A DNA stretch of 17,343 nt from an uncultured Eubacteriales bacterium (GCA_902491535.1 CABUHS010000040.1:1-17343); one strand, 5' to 3'. Positions 1 through 8,034 are shown, counted from the stretch's first letter. The notes: generated by a model from the letters alone, not told the origin. Numbers and translations are program-made.

Positions 1-81
1 TTTGGAATTTAACCAAATCTGCGCTTTCGCGCTCGCGGACTCTACCGCCGATCGGGAATTTCACCCTGCCCCGAAGAATTT
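1..81 (-). promoter_or_regulatory. FMN riboswitch (RFN element), 5' part, cut by window edge
   Basis: On the minus strand, reading from about 81 down to 1, the sequence carries the highly conserved RFN core: TTCTTCGGGGCAGGGTGAAA, then ATTCCCGATCGGCGGTAGAG and TCCGCGA. A variable stem follows with a GAAA tetraloop (GCGC arms at 21-24 and 29-32), then a TTTGG/CCAAA stem at 1-17. The element then runs off the left edge. In this family FMN binding folds the leader to stop transcription or translation of riboflavin synthesis or uptake genes. The controlled gene must lie to the left and is not visible. The match to the family core is seen directly; which gene it regulates is inference. Confidence 0.93.
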
Positions 82-98
82 TATAGCTCTATATTATT

Positions 99-127
99 AT
101 ATTAGCACACAGCGCAGTGTTTGTCAA
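99..127 (-). promoter_or_regulatory. Promoter driving the FMN riboswitch transcript
   Basis: On the minus strand a TTGACA -35 box (122-127) is followed by 17 bases and TAATAT (99-104), with a TGC extended -10. Transcription would start near 91-92, only about ten bases before the riboswitch core, which is the usual tight arrangement. It stands back to back with the metF promoter. Confidence 0.7.
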
Positions 128-215
128 TAGCCTTTCAAATTTATCTCATAAAATAATATCCTAAAATATGACCTAAAAACCCACCTTGCGTTCTGTATTT
201 TTAACGTATAAGCTA

Positions 216-244
216 TTGAAAGCAAAAGAATTTTGTGGTAAAAT
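216..244 (+). promoter_or_regulatory. Promoter of the metF operon
   Basis: TTGAAA (216-221), a 17-base spacer and TAAAAT (239-244) preceded by TGG form a good sigma-A type promoter with an extended -10. The predicted start near 251 leaves a leader of about 52 bases before metF. The ribosome binding site AAAGGA (289-294) lies nine bases before the ATG. Confidence 0.65.
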
Positions 245-252
245 AAAAATAT

Positions 253-278
253 GCGTATCTATTTCAGTAACGATACGC
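253..278 (+). promoter_or_regulatory. Hairpin in the metF leader
   Basis: GCGTATC (253-259) and GATACGC (272-278) are perfect 7-base inverted arms around a 12-base loop, located just after the predicted transcription start. No U-run follows, so it is not a terminator. It is much too small for a SAM riboswitch or a T-box, the usual methionine controls in Firmicutes. It may be an operator or a transcript-stabilising stem; function is unknown. Confidence 0.4.
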
Positions 279-303
279 CATGTCATAAAAAGGATGTTTC
301 AAA

Positions 304-1164
304 ATGAAAATAGCTTCATTATATAACAAAGACAAGACGGTATTCTCCTTTGAGATATTCCCGCCGAAGCCTACTACTCCGATAGAAAGCATTTACGGCG
401 TTCTTGAGGAGCTTTGCGCCTTCCGTCCCGACTACATAAGCGTAACCTACGGTGCGGGAGGAAATCCTCACGACAACAAGACCGGGAAAATAGCGTCTAT
501 TATAAAAAATAAATACGGCATCGAAGCTATGGCTCATCTCACATGCGTCGGCAATGACCGTAATGACATACTCATACAGCTCCGTGAGCTTAAAGAAATG
601 GGTATTGAAAATATTCTTGCGCTGCGCGGAGATATCCGCCCCGACACCGTAGTAAAAAAAGATTTTCTACACGCATCGGATCTTGTAAGCTTCATCCGCG
701 AAAACAGTGACTTCGGTGTTTCAGGAGCATGCTATCCCGAAACACATCCGGAAGCGAAAAACGAAGACGATGACATTGCAAACCTCAAATTAAAAGCTGA
801 CTGCGGAACACAGTCTCTGATCACACAGCTCTTTTTCGACAATTCTTCGTTCTATCATTTTTCAGAAAAAGCACGTGCCGCAGGAATAAATATACCGATC
901 TGTGCAGGAATAATGCCTGTTACGAATAAAAAGCAGATCGAGCGTATGGTAACCCTGTGCGGCGCTTCTCTGCCTCAGAAATTTGTAAAAATACTTCAGC
1001 GATATGAAAGCAATCCGGAAGCACTTGTAGATGCCGGAATCGCATACGCCGTCGATCAGATAGTCGATCTTGTATCAAGCGGTGTCGACGGTATACACCT
1101 CTATGCTATGAATAATCCGTATGTTGTGAAAAAAATAGTAAACAGCATACACAACATCCTCTGA
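304..1164 (+). CDS. metF: 5,10-methylenetetrahydrofolate reductase
   Basis: A cytosolic FAD-containing TIM-barrel enzyme that reduces 5,10-methylene-THF to 5-methyl-THF, the methyl donor for methionine synthase. The 286-residue length fits bacterial MetF (about 280-300). Family signatures are present in order: SFEIFPPK near residue 15 with the catalytic Glu (E17), VTYGAGG near 47-53, AHLTC with H78, LALRGD ending at D110, then SLITQLFFD and CAGIMP in the C-terminal half. The ATG is preceded by an AAAGGA ribosome binding site. The gene ends ten bases before the next one and shares its promoter, forming a three-gene methionine operon. Because the organism is probably an anaerobic Clostridium relative, the physiological electron donor could be ferredoxin or a partner protein rather than NADH. 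No MetV-like partner is seen here. Confidence 0.97.
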   Translation: MKIASLYNKDKTVFSFEIFPPKPTTPIESIYGVLEELCAFRPDYISVTYGAGGNPHDNKTGKIASIIKNKYGIEAMAHLTCVGNDRNDILIQLRELKEMGIENILALRGDIRPDTVVKKDFLHASDLVSFIRENSDFGVSGACYPETHPEAKNEDDDIANLKLKADCGTQSLITQLFFDNSSFYHFSEKARAAGINIPICAGIMPVTNKKQIERMVTLCGASLPQKFVKILQRYESNPEALVDAGIAYAVDQIVDLVSSGVDGIHLYAMNNPYVVKKIVNSIHNIL

Positions 1165-1174
1165 CGGTTCACAG

Positions 1175-1822
1175 ATGGGCAACGAAAAATATATAAACCG
1201 CGCTGAAGCAATGCGGTATCTTATGCTCGGCGAAACATTGCCGGAAGGACGGATAGCCGAGCTTTTGTCCGAATGCGAAAATGAGCTGATTCAGGCAGCA
1301 AAACCAAGATTTGTTTCCAGAGAATTTGAAATATCGGACTGTCCGATAGATATAAGCGGAGATGAAGTAAAAGCACACCTGTCCGGTTGTAAAAAAGTTC
1401 TTTTGTTTGCAGCAACACTCGGCATCGAACCCGACCGGCTTGTACGCGCATACCAGATAAACGACATAACAAAAGCCGTGATATTTAACGCATGTGCCGA
1501 TGCCTTTATTGAATCATTCTGTGAAGAAGCCGATTCTGCGCTTGCAAGTGCATACAGCAAACAGTATCTTACATGGCGTTACGGCATCGGATACGCAGGT
1601 CTGCCGCTCTCGGAGCAGAAAAAACTTCTCGACAGTGTCGATGCAAGCAGGCGTATCGGACTTTCGGTCAGCGACAGCTTTATACTTACTCCGCTGAAAT
1701 CCGTTACCGCCGTTATCGGCATATCGGATTCTCCTATCGATAAAAAGCGCCGCGGATGCGCCGTGTGCGCTATGAAAGAAAACTGTGCCTACAGAAAGGC
1801 TGGCAAACGCTGTGGATATTAA
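1175..1822 (+). CDS. Stand-alone methionine synthase activation (reactivation) protein
   Basis: This 215-residue protein resembles the C-terminal AdoMet-binding activation domain of cobalamin-dependent MetH, which in E. coli is fused to the enzyme. It reductively remethylates cob(II)alamin that forms by accidental oxidation. Evidence is the block YGIGYAGLPL (about residues 136-145) followed by a Q-rich turn, DASRRIGLSVSDSF, and LTPLKSVTAVIGIS, which match the family core. The C-terminus has a CAVC, ENC, KRC cysteine cluster (C195, C198, C204, C213), a tail seen in clostridial members and suggestive of metal binding. The start lies ten bases after metF with no strong ribosome binding site, implying translational coupling. 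The last bases overlap the start of metH. The split arrangement is common in Clostridia. Confidence 0.9.
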   Translation: MGNEKYINRAEAMRYLMLGETLPEGRIAELLSECENELIQAAKPRFVSREFEISDCPIDISGDEVKAHLSGCKKVLLFAATLGIEPDRLVRAYQINDITKAVIFNACADAFIESFCEEADSALASAYSKQYLTWRYGIGYAGLPLSEQKKLLDSVDASRRIGLSVSDSFILTPLKSVTAVIGISDSPIDKKRRGCAVCAMKENCAYRKAGKRCGY

Positions 1823-4172
1823 GACACTTTTTAAAAAAAATTTCATACTTCTTGACGGAGGATTCGGCACCGAACTGCTCAAAAAAGGCTTCCTGCCCTC
1901 CGAGCGCGCCGAACTCTCCTGCTTCACACATCCTGACTGGGTAAGAGATATACACCGCAGTTATATAGAAGCAGGAAGCGATATAATCTTTGCTAATACC
2001 TTTAATGCCAATCCGTTTAAATTCATCGGCGGAGAATACACCTTTGAAGATGCTATCAAACGCGGAATTGAGATCGCCAAGGAAGCAGCGGCAGGGACAA
2101 ATACTCTTGTTGCACTTGATGTTTCGACGCTCGGAAAGCTTCTCGAGCCGTCCGGCAGCTTCACTTTTGAGGAAGCATACGATACATACTGTAAGATCAT
2201 GCGTGCAGGCGAGCAGGCCGGGGCGGATATTATCGGTCTTGAAACTTTTACAGATATAAGCGAGCTTCGTGCCGCTGTACTCGCGGCAAAAGAAAACACC
2301 TCGCTCCCTGTATTTGCGACAATGAGCTTCGAGGAAAGCGGAAGAACCTTTACAGGATGCAGCGCTGTATGCGCCGCAACAATACTGGAAGGGCTCGGAG
2401 TCGACGCGCTCGGAGTAAACTGCGGACTAGGTCCCGACATGCTGAGCGAAGTAATAAGCGAACTGCTTGAGCATACATCTGTTCCGGTGATAGTTAAGCC
2501 TAATGCAGGACTTCCGGATCCGCTCACAGGACACTTCAATATCGACAGCCGCGAATTTGTAAAGCTTATGCGTCCGATCATGGAAAAGGGTGTAAAGCTC
2601 ATAGGCGGCTGCTGCGGTACATCGCCTGAATTTATCGCAGGATTAAAGGAACTTTCAGAGCAGGTCATTCCCCATCGCAGCGCTCCGTCCGAAATACCTG
2701 TAGTATGCAGCGGTACAAGATCGGCAGAGCTTTCGCAGCCGCGTATTATAGGCGAGAGAATAAATCCGACCGGAAAGAAACTGTTTAAAGAAGCGCTCAG
2801 AAATAACGACACCGACTACATACTCCGCCAGGCGCTCGAGCAGGTAAACGCAGGAGCCGATATCCTTGACGTAAACGTCGGACTTCCTGACATTGACGAA
2901 CGTGAAATGATGGTAAAGATCGTCAAAGCCATACAAAGCGTAACCGATGTTCCCCTTCAGCTCGACAGTACCAATCCTCAGGTTCTCGAAGCAGGTCTTC
3001 GGGTTTATACCGGAAAGGCTATAATAAACTCGGTAAACGGCGAAGAAAAAAGCATGTCGGAAATACTTCCGCTTGCATCCAAATACGGTGCAGCGGTCGT
3101 AGGTCTGACGCTCGATGAAAACGGAATACCGAAAAAAGCATGCGACAGAGTTGCAATCGCAGAAAGAATACTCGACCGCGCGCTCGCGCTCGGTATCAAG
3201 CGTGAAAATGTATTCATCGACTGCCTTACACTCACCGCTTCAGCCGAGCAGGATGCCGTTGCGGAAACTCTTGAAGCAGTTCGGACAGTCACGCAAAAGC
3301 TCGGTCTCAAGACCGTACTCGGTGTATCGAACATCTCGTTCGGGCTGCCCAACCGTGAGCTTGTCAATCATACTTTTCTTTCCATGGCGCTTGAAAACGG
3401 TCTTTCTCTGCCGATAATCAATCCGAATGTCGCATCAATGACAGGCGTGGTTCGCGCCTTCAAGGTTCTCCGCGCCATCGACAGAAATTCCGCGAATTTC
3501 GTCGCCGCATACAGCGGTGATGTACAATCAAAGCCCGCTTCGGCGTCCCCCGAAATTTCACTTGAATACGCTATTTCCGCAGGACTCAAAGAGGATGCGC
3601 GCCGTATAACAGCTGAGCTGCTCGAAAAGCAGGAGCCTACCGATATTATAAATACACGTCTGATTCCTGCTCTTGATGAGATCGGAATCCGCTTTGAAAA
3701 CGGAAAGATCTTTCTTCCTCAGCTTATCCTTGCAGCAGACACCGCAGGAGCTTGCTTTGACGTTATAAAAAGCAAAATGAGTTCTGAGCGCAGGCAGACA
3801 GAATCAAAAGGCAGGATAATTCTCGCAACCGTAAAAGGCGATATTCACGATATAGGAAAAAATATTGTCAAAACCGTACTTGAAAACTACGGCTATGAAA
3901 TAATAGATCTCGGACGGGACGTCCCTGAGGAAACTGTCGTAAAAGCGGCAATCGAAAAAGACGTACGCCTGATCGGTCTTTCTGCACTCATGACAACGAC
4001 ACTCGGAGCTATGGAAAATACGATAAAAATGCTTCGGGAACGCAAGCCTGACTGCAAGGTAATGGTAGGCGGCGCAGTGCTTACGGCCGATTACGCAAAA
4101 AAGATAGGCGCCGATTTCTATGCAAAAGACGCGAAAGAAAGCGCCGACATTGCAAAGAGCTTCTTTGCATAA
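1812..4172 (+). CDS. metH: Cobalamin-dependent methionine synthase lacking the activation domain
   Basis: Transfers the methyl group of 5-methyl-THF to homocysteine through a bound cobalamin. Domains in order: homocysteine-binding barrel (about 1-285) with FILLDGGFGTELL at the N-terminus and zinc ligands in GVNCG (C204) and GGCCGT (C267, C268); pterin-binding barrel (about 310-560) opening with RIIGERINPTG; helical cobalamin cap (about 575-660); and the Rossmann-like B12 domain with GDIHDIG, whose H679 would ligate cobalt. It stops there, at 786 residues; the activation domain is the preceding separate gene. I chose the GTG at 1812 because it gives the usual short lead (VDIKTLFKKN), has AGAAAGG upstream and overlaps the previous gene by 11 bases. 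An in-frame GTG at 1785 would add nine residues of poor likeness. A strong terminator follows. Confidence 0.95.
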   Translation: MDIKTLFKKNFILLDGGFGTELLKKGFLPSERAELSCFTHPDWVRDIHRSYIEAGSDIIFANTFNANPFKFIGGEYTFEDAIKRGIEIAKEAAAGTNTLVALDVSTLGKLLEPSGSFTFEEAYDTYCKIMRAGEQAGADIIGLETFTDISELRAAVLAAKENTSLPVFATMSFEESGRTFTGCSAVCAATILEGLGVDALGVNCGLGPDMLSEVISELLEHTSVPVIVKPNAGLPDPLTGHFNIDSREFVKLMRPIMEKGVKLIGGCCGTSPEFIAGLKELSEQVIPHRSAPSEIPVVCSGTRSAELSQPRIIGERINPTGKKLFKEALRNNDTDYILRQALEQVNAGADILDVNVGLPDIDEREMMVKIVKAIQSVTDVPLQLDSTNPQVLEAGLRVYTGKAIINSVNGEEKSMSEILPLASKYGAAVVGLTLDENGIPKKACDRVAIAERILDRALALGIKRENVFIDCLTLTASAEQDAVAETLEAVRTVTQKLGLKTVLGVSNISFGLPNRELVNHTFLSMALENGLSLPIINPNVASMTGVVRAFKVLRAIDRNSANFVAAYSGDVQSKPASASPEISLEYAISAGLKEDARRITAELLEKQEPTDIINTRLIPALDEIGIRFENGKIFLPQLILAADTAGACFDVIKSKMSSERRQTESKGRIILATVKGDIHDIGKNIVKTVLENYGYEIIDLGRDVPEETVVKAAIEKDVRLIGLSALMTTTLGAMENTIKMLRERKPDCKVMVGGAVLTADYAKKIGADFYAKDAKESADIAKSFFA

Positions 4173-4244
4173 ATCACAGTATACTTTATGCCTCCGCTTA
4201 CATCGGAATCGAGTACGAACTTTTTGAAATAAAAATAATATAAT

Positions 4245-4287
4245 ACAGAGCCTGTCAATCTCATATCAGAGAACTGACAGGCTCTGT
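4245..4287. terminator. Bidirectional terminator between convergent units
   Basis: ACAGAGCCTGTCA (4245-4257) and TGACAGGCTCTGT (4275-4287) are perfect 13-base inverted arms with a 17-base loop. The left flank is A/T-rich (giving U-rich RNA on the minus strand) and the right flank reads gctttgttat on the plus strand. It sits 70 bases after metH and about 70 bases after the end of the convergent acetyltransferase gene, so it can serve both. Confidence 0.85.
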
Positions 4288-4358
4288 GCTTTGTTATAAA
4301 GCTTCAGTACAAAATACGATGCATTGATATTTGAAATAAAATGTCGGCAACACCTGAT

Positions 4359-5102
4359 TTATTTGTTCAATAATTTCTCAAAGCTATTTTTATTAAGTAT
4401 GGTATTTGAAATAAACTTTCCGTTTTTAAAATTCGCCCAATTATTAAAAACACATGGGACAGATTTCGCTTTTTCAAGCGAATCGATCTTTACCACATTA
4501 AACGGAATTCCGCTATCGGAAGCATATTCTTCAAGCTCCTTTATACTGTTAAGAACGTACGGGCATTCGGGACTGTAATAAACGGTAAAAATATTCGTAT
4601 CGATTTCCATAGATCTTACGCAGTCATTAAAATGCGGCTGTGTGCCGTCCCACGAAAGCGACAGCAATTCATATTCTCCGACTGAATCTGCAACTGAAAA
4701 TCCGTAATGGGTAAAAAAGCTCTTTTCCGACAAAAACGGCTTTTTCTTTTTTGATGATAGAGTACAGATTCCGCTTTTTCCCTTGTCTTTTGAATCGTTG
4801 ATAGCGTATTCAAGCAGTTCTGACGCATATCCTTTTCCTTTAAAGCTTCCGGCAACCCAGAGACAATATATATACATATACCCTGCTCCGCTCACAGGAA
4901 CCCATGCTGATTCAAGCGGTGCATACTCTATGAATATTTTTCCTCTTGCGTCAAGTTTTCTGAATACATGTCCCTGCGCAATTCTTTCGGAAAGCCACTG
5001 TTTTTTCATGATCACACCGCTGTTGTGCTTGGGATCTCCTATAGCACAGCAGATATGCTCGTCCGATATGTTATCTTCCGTCAGATTTATATATGCATTC
5101 AC
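4359..5102 (-). CDS. YoaP-like GNAT-family N-acetyltransferase
   Basis: A 247-residue two-part protein. Residues about 1-150 form a GCN5-related acetyltransferase, with a beta strand YMYIYCLWV followed by the acetyl-CoA pyrophosphate loop GSFKGKGYASEL (85-96). Residues about 170-247 resemble the YoaP C-terminal domain of Bacillus, a thioredoxin-like fold with a YYSPECPY segment (C180) but only one Cys, so no CxxC redox pair. The substrate is unknown; the combination of domains is what defines the family. The start is a GTG with a strong AGAGGTGA site four bases upstream and no nearby ATG. It lies 52 bases downstream of ricT with no terminator between, so it may be cotranscribed with holB and ricT. 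Confidence 0.85.
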   Translation of the reverse strand: MNAYINLTEDNISDEHICCAIGDPKHNSGVIMKKQWLSERIAQGHVFRKLDARGKIFIEYAPLESAWVPVSGAGYMYIYCLWVAGSFKGKGYASELLEYAINDSKDKGKSGICTLSSKKKKPFLSEKSFFTHYGFSVADSVGEYELLSLSWDGTQPHFNDCVRSMEIDTNIFTVYYSPECPYVLNSIKELEEYASDSGIPFNVVKIDSLEKAKSVPCVFNNWANFKNGKFISNTILNKNSFEKLLNK

Positions 5103-5154
5103 AGAATCACCTCTTTAAATACTATTCAGTTACAGACATCCGTGCCATGCTGCA

Positions 5155-6609
5155 TTATTTATCTGAATTACCGTTTGTTTCTTGTTTGGGAGAATTCTCA
5201 CTTTTTCCGCTTTCACAGAGACGCTTCTCTCTGCCATTCTGATTTTCCAAATTCTTTTCTGCTCCGTCAGATCTGACACGCCTATTCTTCCCGCCGCGAT
5301 TACCGCGCCTGTTCTTCCCGGATCGCTGACCTTTTTCGCGTTTGCTCTCTGCGGCTGTATTATTATCATCGCCTGCCGCTTCTGTATTCGGATCTAAAGT
5401 ATTCTCACTCCCGTTTCGCTGTTCCGGAATATACATGTGCGATGTTCTGAGAGATTTCTCACGTCGCTGAGTTTTCTCCTGTTTATCCGATTTTTCCTCA
5501 CGGTCAGCAGCTTTCTCGGCAGATACACCCGACACCGCATTCCTTACAGATTTTCTTTTATCTCCGGACAATACTTTATCGTTTTTCTCACGTGTTTCTT
5601 TTTCGGCAAACTTTTCAGCAAGAAATTCTTTAGCGGTCTTTCCTTTTATAACGGTAACCTCGTCACGCGGAAACAGTTTAACTGTAACATCGTTACCGCT
5701 GTGAATTTCTACTCTGACATTACCGGCAAGCGGCATAGTTTCCTTTACAATGCCGTCGCCCTCTTCTGTATGAACGACAGAATCGATCTTCGGAGTCTTT
5801 TTGATTTCCTCGCTGTAAACATCGTATTCATAGCGCAGACAGCACATAAGTCTGCCGCATGAACCTGATATTTTCGATGAATTAAGAGACAGATTCTGTT
5901 CCTTTGCCATTTTTATCGATACCTGGACAAAATCCGGAAGAAAAGCATGACAGCAGAACGGCCTTCCGCATATTCCCAGACCGCCCATAAGCTTCGCTTC
6001 ATCACGTATTCCTATCTGCCGAAGCTCTATACGGGTACGGAATATAGACGCAAGATCCTTTACAAGATCTCTGAAATCTACACGCCCCTCCGCAGTAAAA
6101 TAAAACAAAAGTTTGCTGTTGTCAAACGTATATTCCACATCGACAAGCTTCATTTCAAGGTTGCGATCAGCTATCTTTTCTACGCATGCATTATACGCTT
6201 CAACTTCTTTTTTCATATTTTCACGGTGATGCTGCTCATCCTGCTCGGTAGCAATCCGAACGACCTTGCGGAGAGGAAGAACCACTTCATTTCCATTTAC
6301 CGTTTTGTTGGGAAGAGCAACCGTTCCGTATTCGATGCCACGCGATGTATCGACAATAACATGATCATCTTTAGCATAGCTTTGTCCGTCAACATCAAAA
6401 TAATATATCTTTCCGGACTTTTTAAAGCTTACGCCTACTATCTCGTATTCTGATTCTGCAAGTGCAGAATCACCGACCGGATTATCATCGCGATAATCAA
6501 GAGATTCGGCATCGGCCTCATTTTCTATTTCGGTAATTACATCAGATTCCTCATGAAGAATATCATCAGCATGGGTCTCATCTGCATCTGTTATCTTGTT
6601 CTCATCCAT
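5155..6609 (-). CDS. ricT: PSP1-domain protein RicT (YaaT-like) with a long basic tail
   Basis: RicT acts with RicA and RicF in Bacillus as an iron-sulfur complex that adjusts RNase Y cleavage and affects sporulation and biofilm formation. The core (about residues 55-325 of the 484-residue product) carries the PSP1 signatures: GLGICGRPFCC and SGSCGRLMCCLRYEYD, whose six cysteines (about 214, 219, 220, 251, 256, 257) match the cluster-binding pattern. The first 50 residues are strongly acidic. From about residue 330 to the end is a low-complexity tail rich in Lys, Arg, Glu and Asn, ending with GKNRRGNRGGKNRR-type sequence. Bacillus RicT has about 275 residues, so both ends are extensions. I start at ATG 6609, preceded by GGAAAGGCAGG; a GTG at 6639 would add ten residues. 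It follows holB as in Bacillus. Confidence 0.92.
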   Translation of the reverse strand: MDENKITDADETHADDILHEESDVITEIENEADAESLDYRDDNPVGDSALAESEYEIVGVSFKKSGKIYYFDVDGQSYAKDDHVIVDTSRGIEYGTVALPNKTVNGNEVVLPLRKVVRIATEQDEQHHRENMKKEVEAYNACVEKIADRNLEMKLVDVEYTFDNSKLLFYFTAEGRVDFRDLVKDLASIFRTRIELRQIGIRDEAKLMGGLGICGRPFCCHAFLPDFVQVSIKMAKEQNLSLNSSKISGSCGRLMCCLRYEYDVYSEEIKKTPKIDSVVHTEEGDGIVKETMPLAGNVRVEIHSGNDVTVKLFPRDEVTVIKGKTAKEFLAEKFAEKETREKNDKVLSGDKRKSVRNAVSGVSAEKAADREEKSDKQEKTQRREKSLRTSHMYIPEQRNGSENTLDPNTEAAGDDNNTAAESKREKGQRSGKNRRGNRGGKNRRVRSDGAEKNLENQNGREKRLCESGKSENSPKQETNGNSDK

Positions 6610-6772
6610 AATATTATGATCCTGCCTTTCCGCAAGCACGATTTCATTTGAATTTATTTTTTAATATAGGAAAATTTTATATGCGTCATATTCCCTGCCG
6701 AAAAGTAAGCATGACCGCCTTTTCTGACAGAAAAAAGCATATTACCTTAATTGGTTTTCGAATAACTTGATC

Positions 6773-7807
6773 TTAACAGACTATACTTTTCAATCCAAAT
6801 GCAAGCTCGTTAAGTATCTGTTTTGAATTTCCGTTAGCATTCAGTCTTTCCGCAATTCTGCCCAGCAAAGACACTACACGTATAAGTTCACCCTGAGAAA
6901 TTCTTTGCGCAAGTTCTGCCGCGGTATCAAAGCTTTCATAAAAGCAAAGCGCTTCTTTATCATCGCGATCACATACAGTTTTTTTCAACATACTCATCAT
7001 ATGAGCTTTGCACCAAAGCAGATCGCGGCATGCCTCCGCCGCCATAGATATAACAGCCGACAGCTCCGAGCGATCGGTTCCGAGAGAGGATACAAAATGT
7101 ATTATCGGCACACTTCTGCGTTCGGAAACAAGCATTATAAGCTTTTGTGCTTTTTCAGATATGCTCTTTCCTGCCAATGCCTTTTTTCCGGAAGCAACAA
7201 GCTCGAGCGCCCTCCCGATACAACCGTCTGCCATACGGATCGCAGCTTCATATGCATTTGCATCCTTTGCCTTCAGCGCAGATGCGCTCTTACTGTTTTC
7301 CGAAATATATCTTTCGATCTCCTCATGCCCGCACCGTCTCATGCGCAGCGACGGTGCGCGGGATCTTATAGTCGGCAAAAGTGCAGACGCATTCTCGCAC
7401 AACATCAGGAAGTATACCTCCGCAGGCGGCTCTTCGAGCAGCTTTAAAAATGCATTCTGCGCCTGAACTGTCATCATATCCGCGTTTTCAATCACGGTAA
7501 GCTTGAAATCAAGTTCGTTAGGAGTAACAGACGATCTTGCTCCGAGATCTCTGACAAGCTCAACCCCGATAGTTTTCCTGTCCTGCGGAATTCCGACCGT
7601 CTGAACGTCCGGACATTTTCCCTCATTTATACGCGAAATCAAAGCAGGGTTATCTCCTGCAAGAGCTGACGCTATGCTATACGCAAGAGTATGCTTTCCG
7701 ATTCCGCGGACACCCTCTATTATGTACGCATGAGAAAGTTCTTTTTTCTCAATAAGTCCGCTGAGAAGTTCTTTGATATCTGAATTGCCCACTAACGCTT
7801 CAAACAT
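6773..7807 (-). CDS. holB: DNA polymerase III delta' subunit
   Basis: Part of the clamp loader that places the beta sliding clamp on primed DNA. The 344-residue protein has an AAA+ fold with a P-loop-like GVRGIGKHT (32-40), the delta' segment LTVIENADMMTVQAQNAFLK, then LLEEPP, and PTIRSRA (the sensor/SRC region, with Ala in place of Cys at 151). The Cys4 zinc module typical of delta' and gamma/tau appears missing: only C65 (EGKCPDV) remains where CxxCxxC would be expected. The strong GGAGGA site lies ten bases before the ATG. Gene order holB-ricT is conserved in Firmicutes; tmk and yaaQ, which often precede it, are absent here. Confidence 0.93.
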   Translation of the reverse strand: MFEALVGNSDIKELLSGLIEKKELSHAYIIEGVRGIGKHTLAYSIASALAGDNPALISRINEGKCPDVQTVGIPQDRKTIGVELVRDLGARSSVTPNELDFKLTVIENADMMTVQAQNAFLKLLEEPPAEVYFLMLCENASALLPTIRSRAPSLRMRRCGHEEIERYISENSKSASALKAKDANAYEAAIRMADGCIGRALELVASGKKALAGKSISEKAQKLIMLVSERRSVPIIHFVSSLGTDRSELSAVISMAAEACRDLLWCKAHMMSMLKKTVCDRDDKEALCFYESFDTAAELAQRISQGELIRVVSLLGRIAERLNANGNSKQILNELAFGLKSIVC

Positions 7808-7854
7808 ACGGTCCGCTCCTCCGTATAAATTTATAAATACAACGATACCTATAA

Positions 7855-7863
7855 ATTATATCA
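7855..7863 (-). promoter_or_regulatory. Extended -10 promoter candidate for holB
   Basis: On the minus strand TGATATAAT is a perfect TATAAT with the TGn extension, about 50 bases before the holB start. No good -35 box is visible 17 bases upstream, which falls in the small AAGGC/GCCTT hairpin. An extended -10 can work without one. Confidence 0.5.
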
Positions 7864-7870
7864 TAAAAGC

Positions 7871-7920
7871 AAGGCGTAAGCCTTGATGCGCAGCGAAGCT
7901 GCGACAAAGCGGCAAAGCCG
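7871..7920. repeat. Run of three short hairpins
   Basis: Three near-adjacent stem-loops: AAGGC/GCCTT (7871-7884, loop GTAA), CGCAGC/GCTGCG (7889-7903, loop GAA) and CGGC/GCCG (7910-7920, loop AAA). All are GC-rich in an otherwise AT-rich spacer. The last is shared with the repeat element that follows. They lie upstream of the holB -10 on the minus strand and do not look like terminators because no U-run follows. Confidence 0.6.
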
Positions 7921-8006
7921 ATCTGCTTTTAGTCATTCAATGTTCTCTCAGGCATCAAAAGGCTTGCTTTGCAAGTTTTTGTCAATGCCGTGAGGTTATT
8001 TTAACA
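7909..8006. repeat. Palindromic repeat element, copy 1
   Basis: Begins with GCGGCAAAGCCG (7909-7920) and, after a 15-base variable stretch, has a 71-base conserved body (7936-8006). The body opens with TTCAATGTTCTCTCAGGCAT and folds into one long hairpin: CTCA-GGCAT pairs with ATGCC-G-TGAG (one bulge), CAAAA with TTTTG, and CTTGC with GCAAG around a TTT loop. It ends in GTTATTTTAAC. The second copy is 135 bases downstream. It looks like a non-coding mobile or REP-like element; no open reading frame is present. Confidence 0.85.
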
Positions 8007-8034
8007 CAATTTCATTGTGCCGCAGGCTCAATGA

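Noticed and set aside
128..303. SAM riboswitch or T-box upstream of metF
   Set aside because: The transcript leader is only about 52 bases and none of the conserved cores is present.
1961..2812. 283-residue open frame antisense to metH
   Set aside because: Ser/Thr/Pro-rich shadow of a strongly conserved gene, with no ribosome binding site and no family likeness.
4324..4578. 84-residue plus-strand open frame over the acetyltransferase gene
   Set aside because: Antisense to the YoaP-like C-terminal domain, beginning right after a terminator with no ribosome binding site.
6654..6740. 28-codon open frame between holB and ricT on the minus strand
   Set aside because: Its AAGGT site is only about four bases from the ATG, the peptide shows no signal and no homology, and the gap fits a normal spacer.
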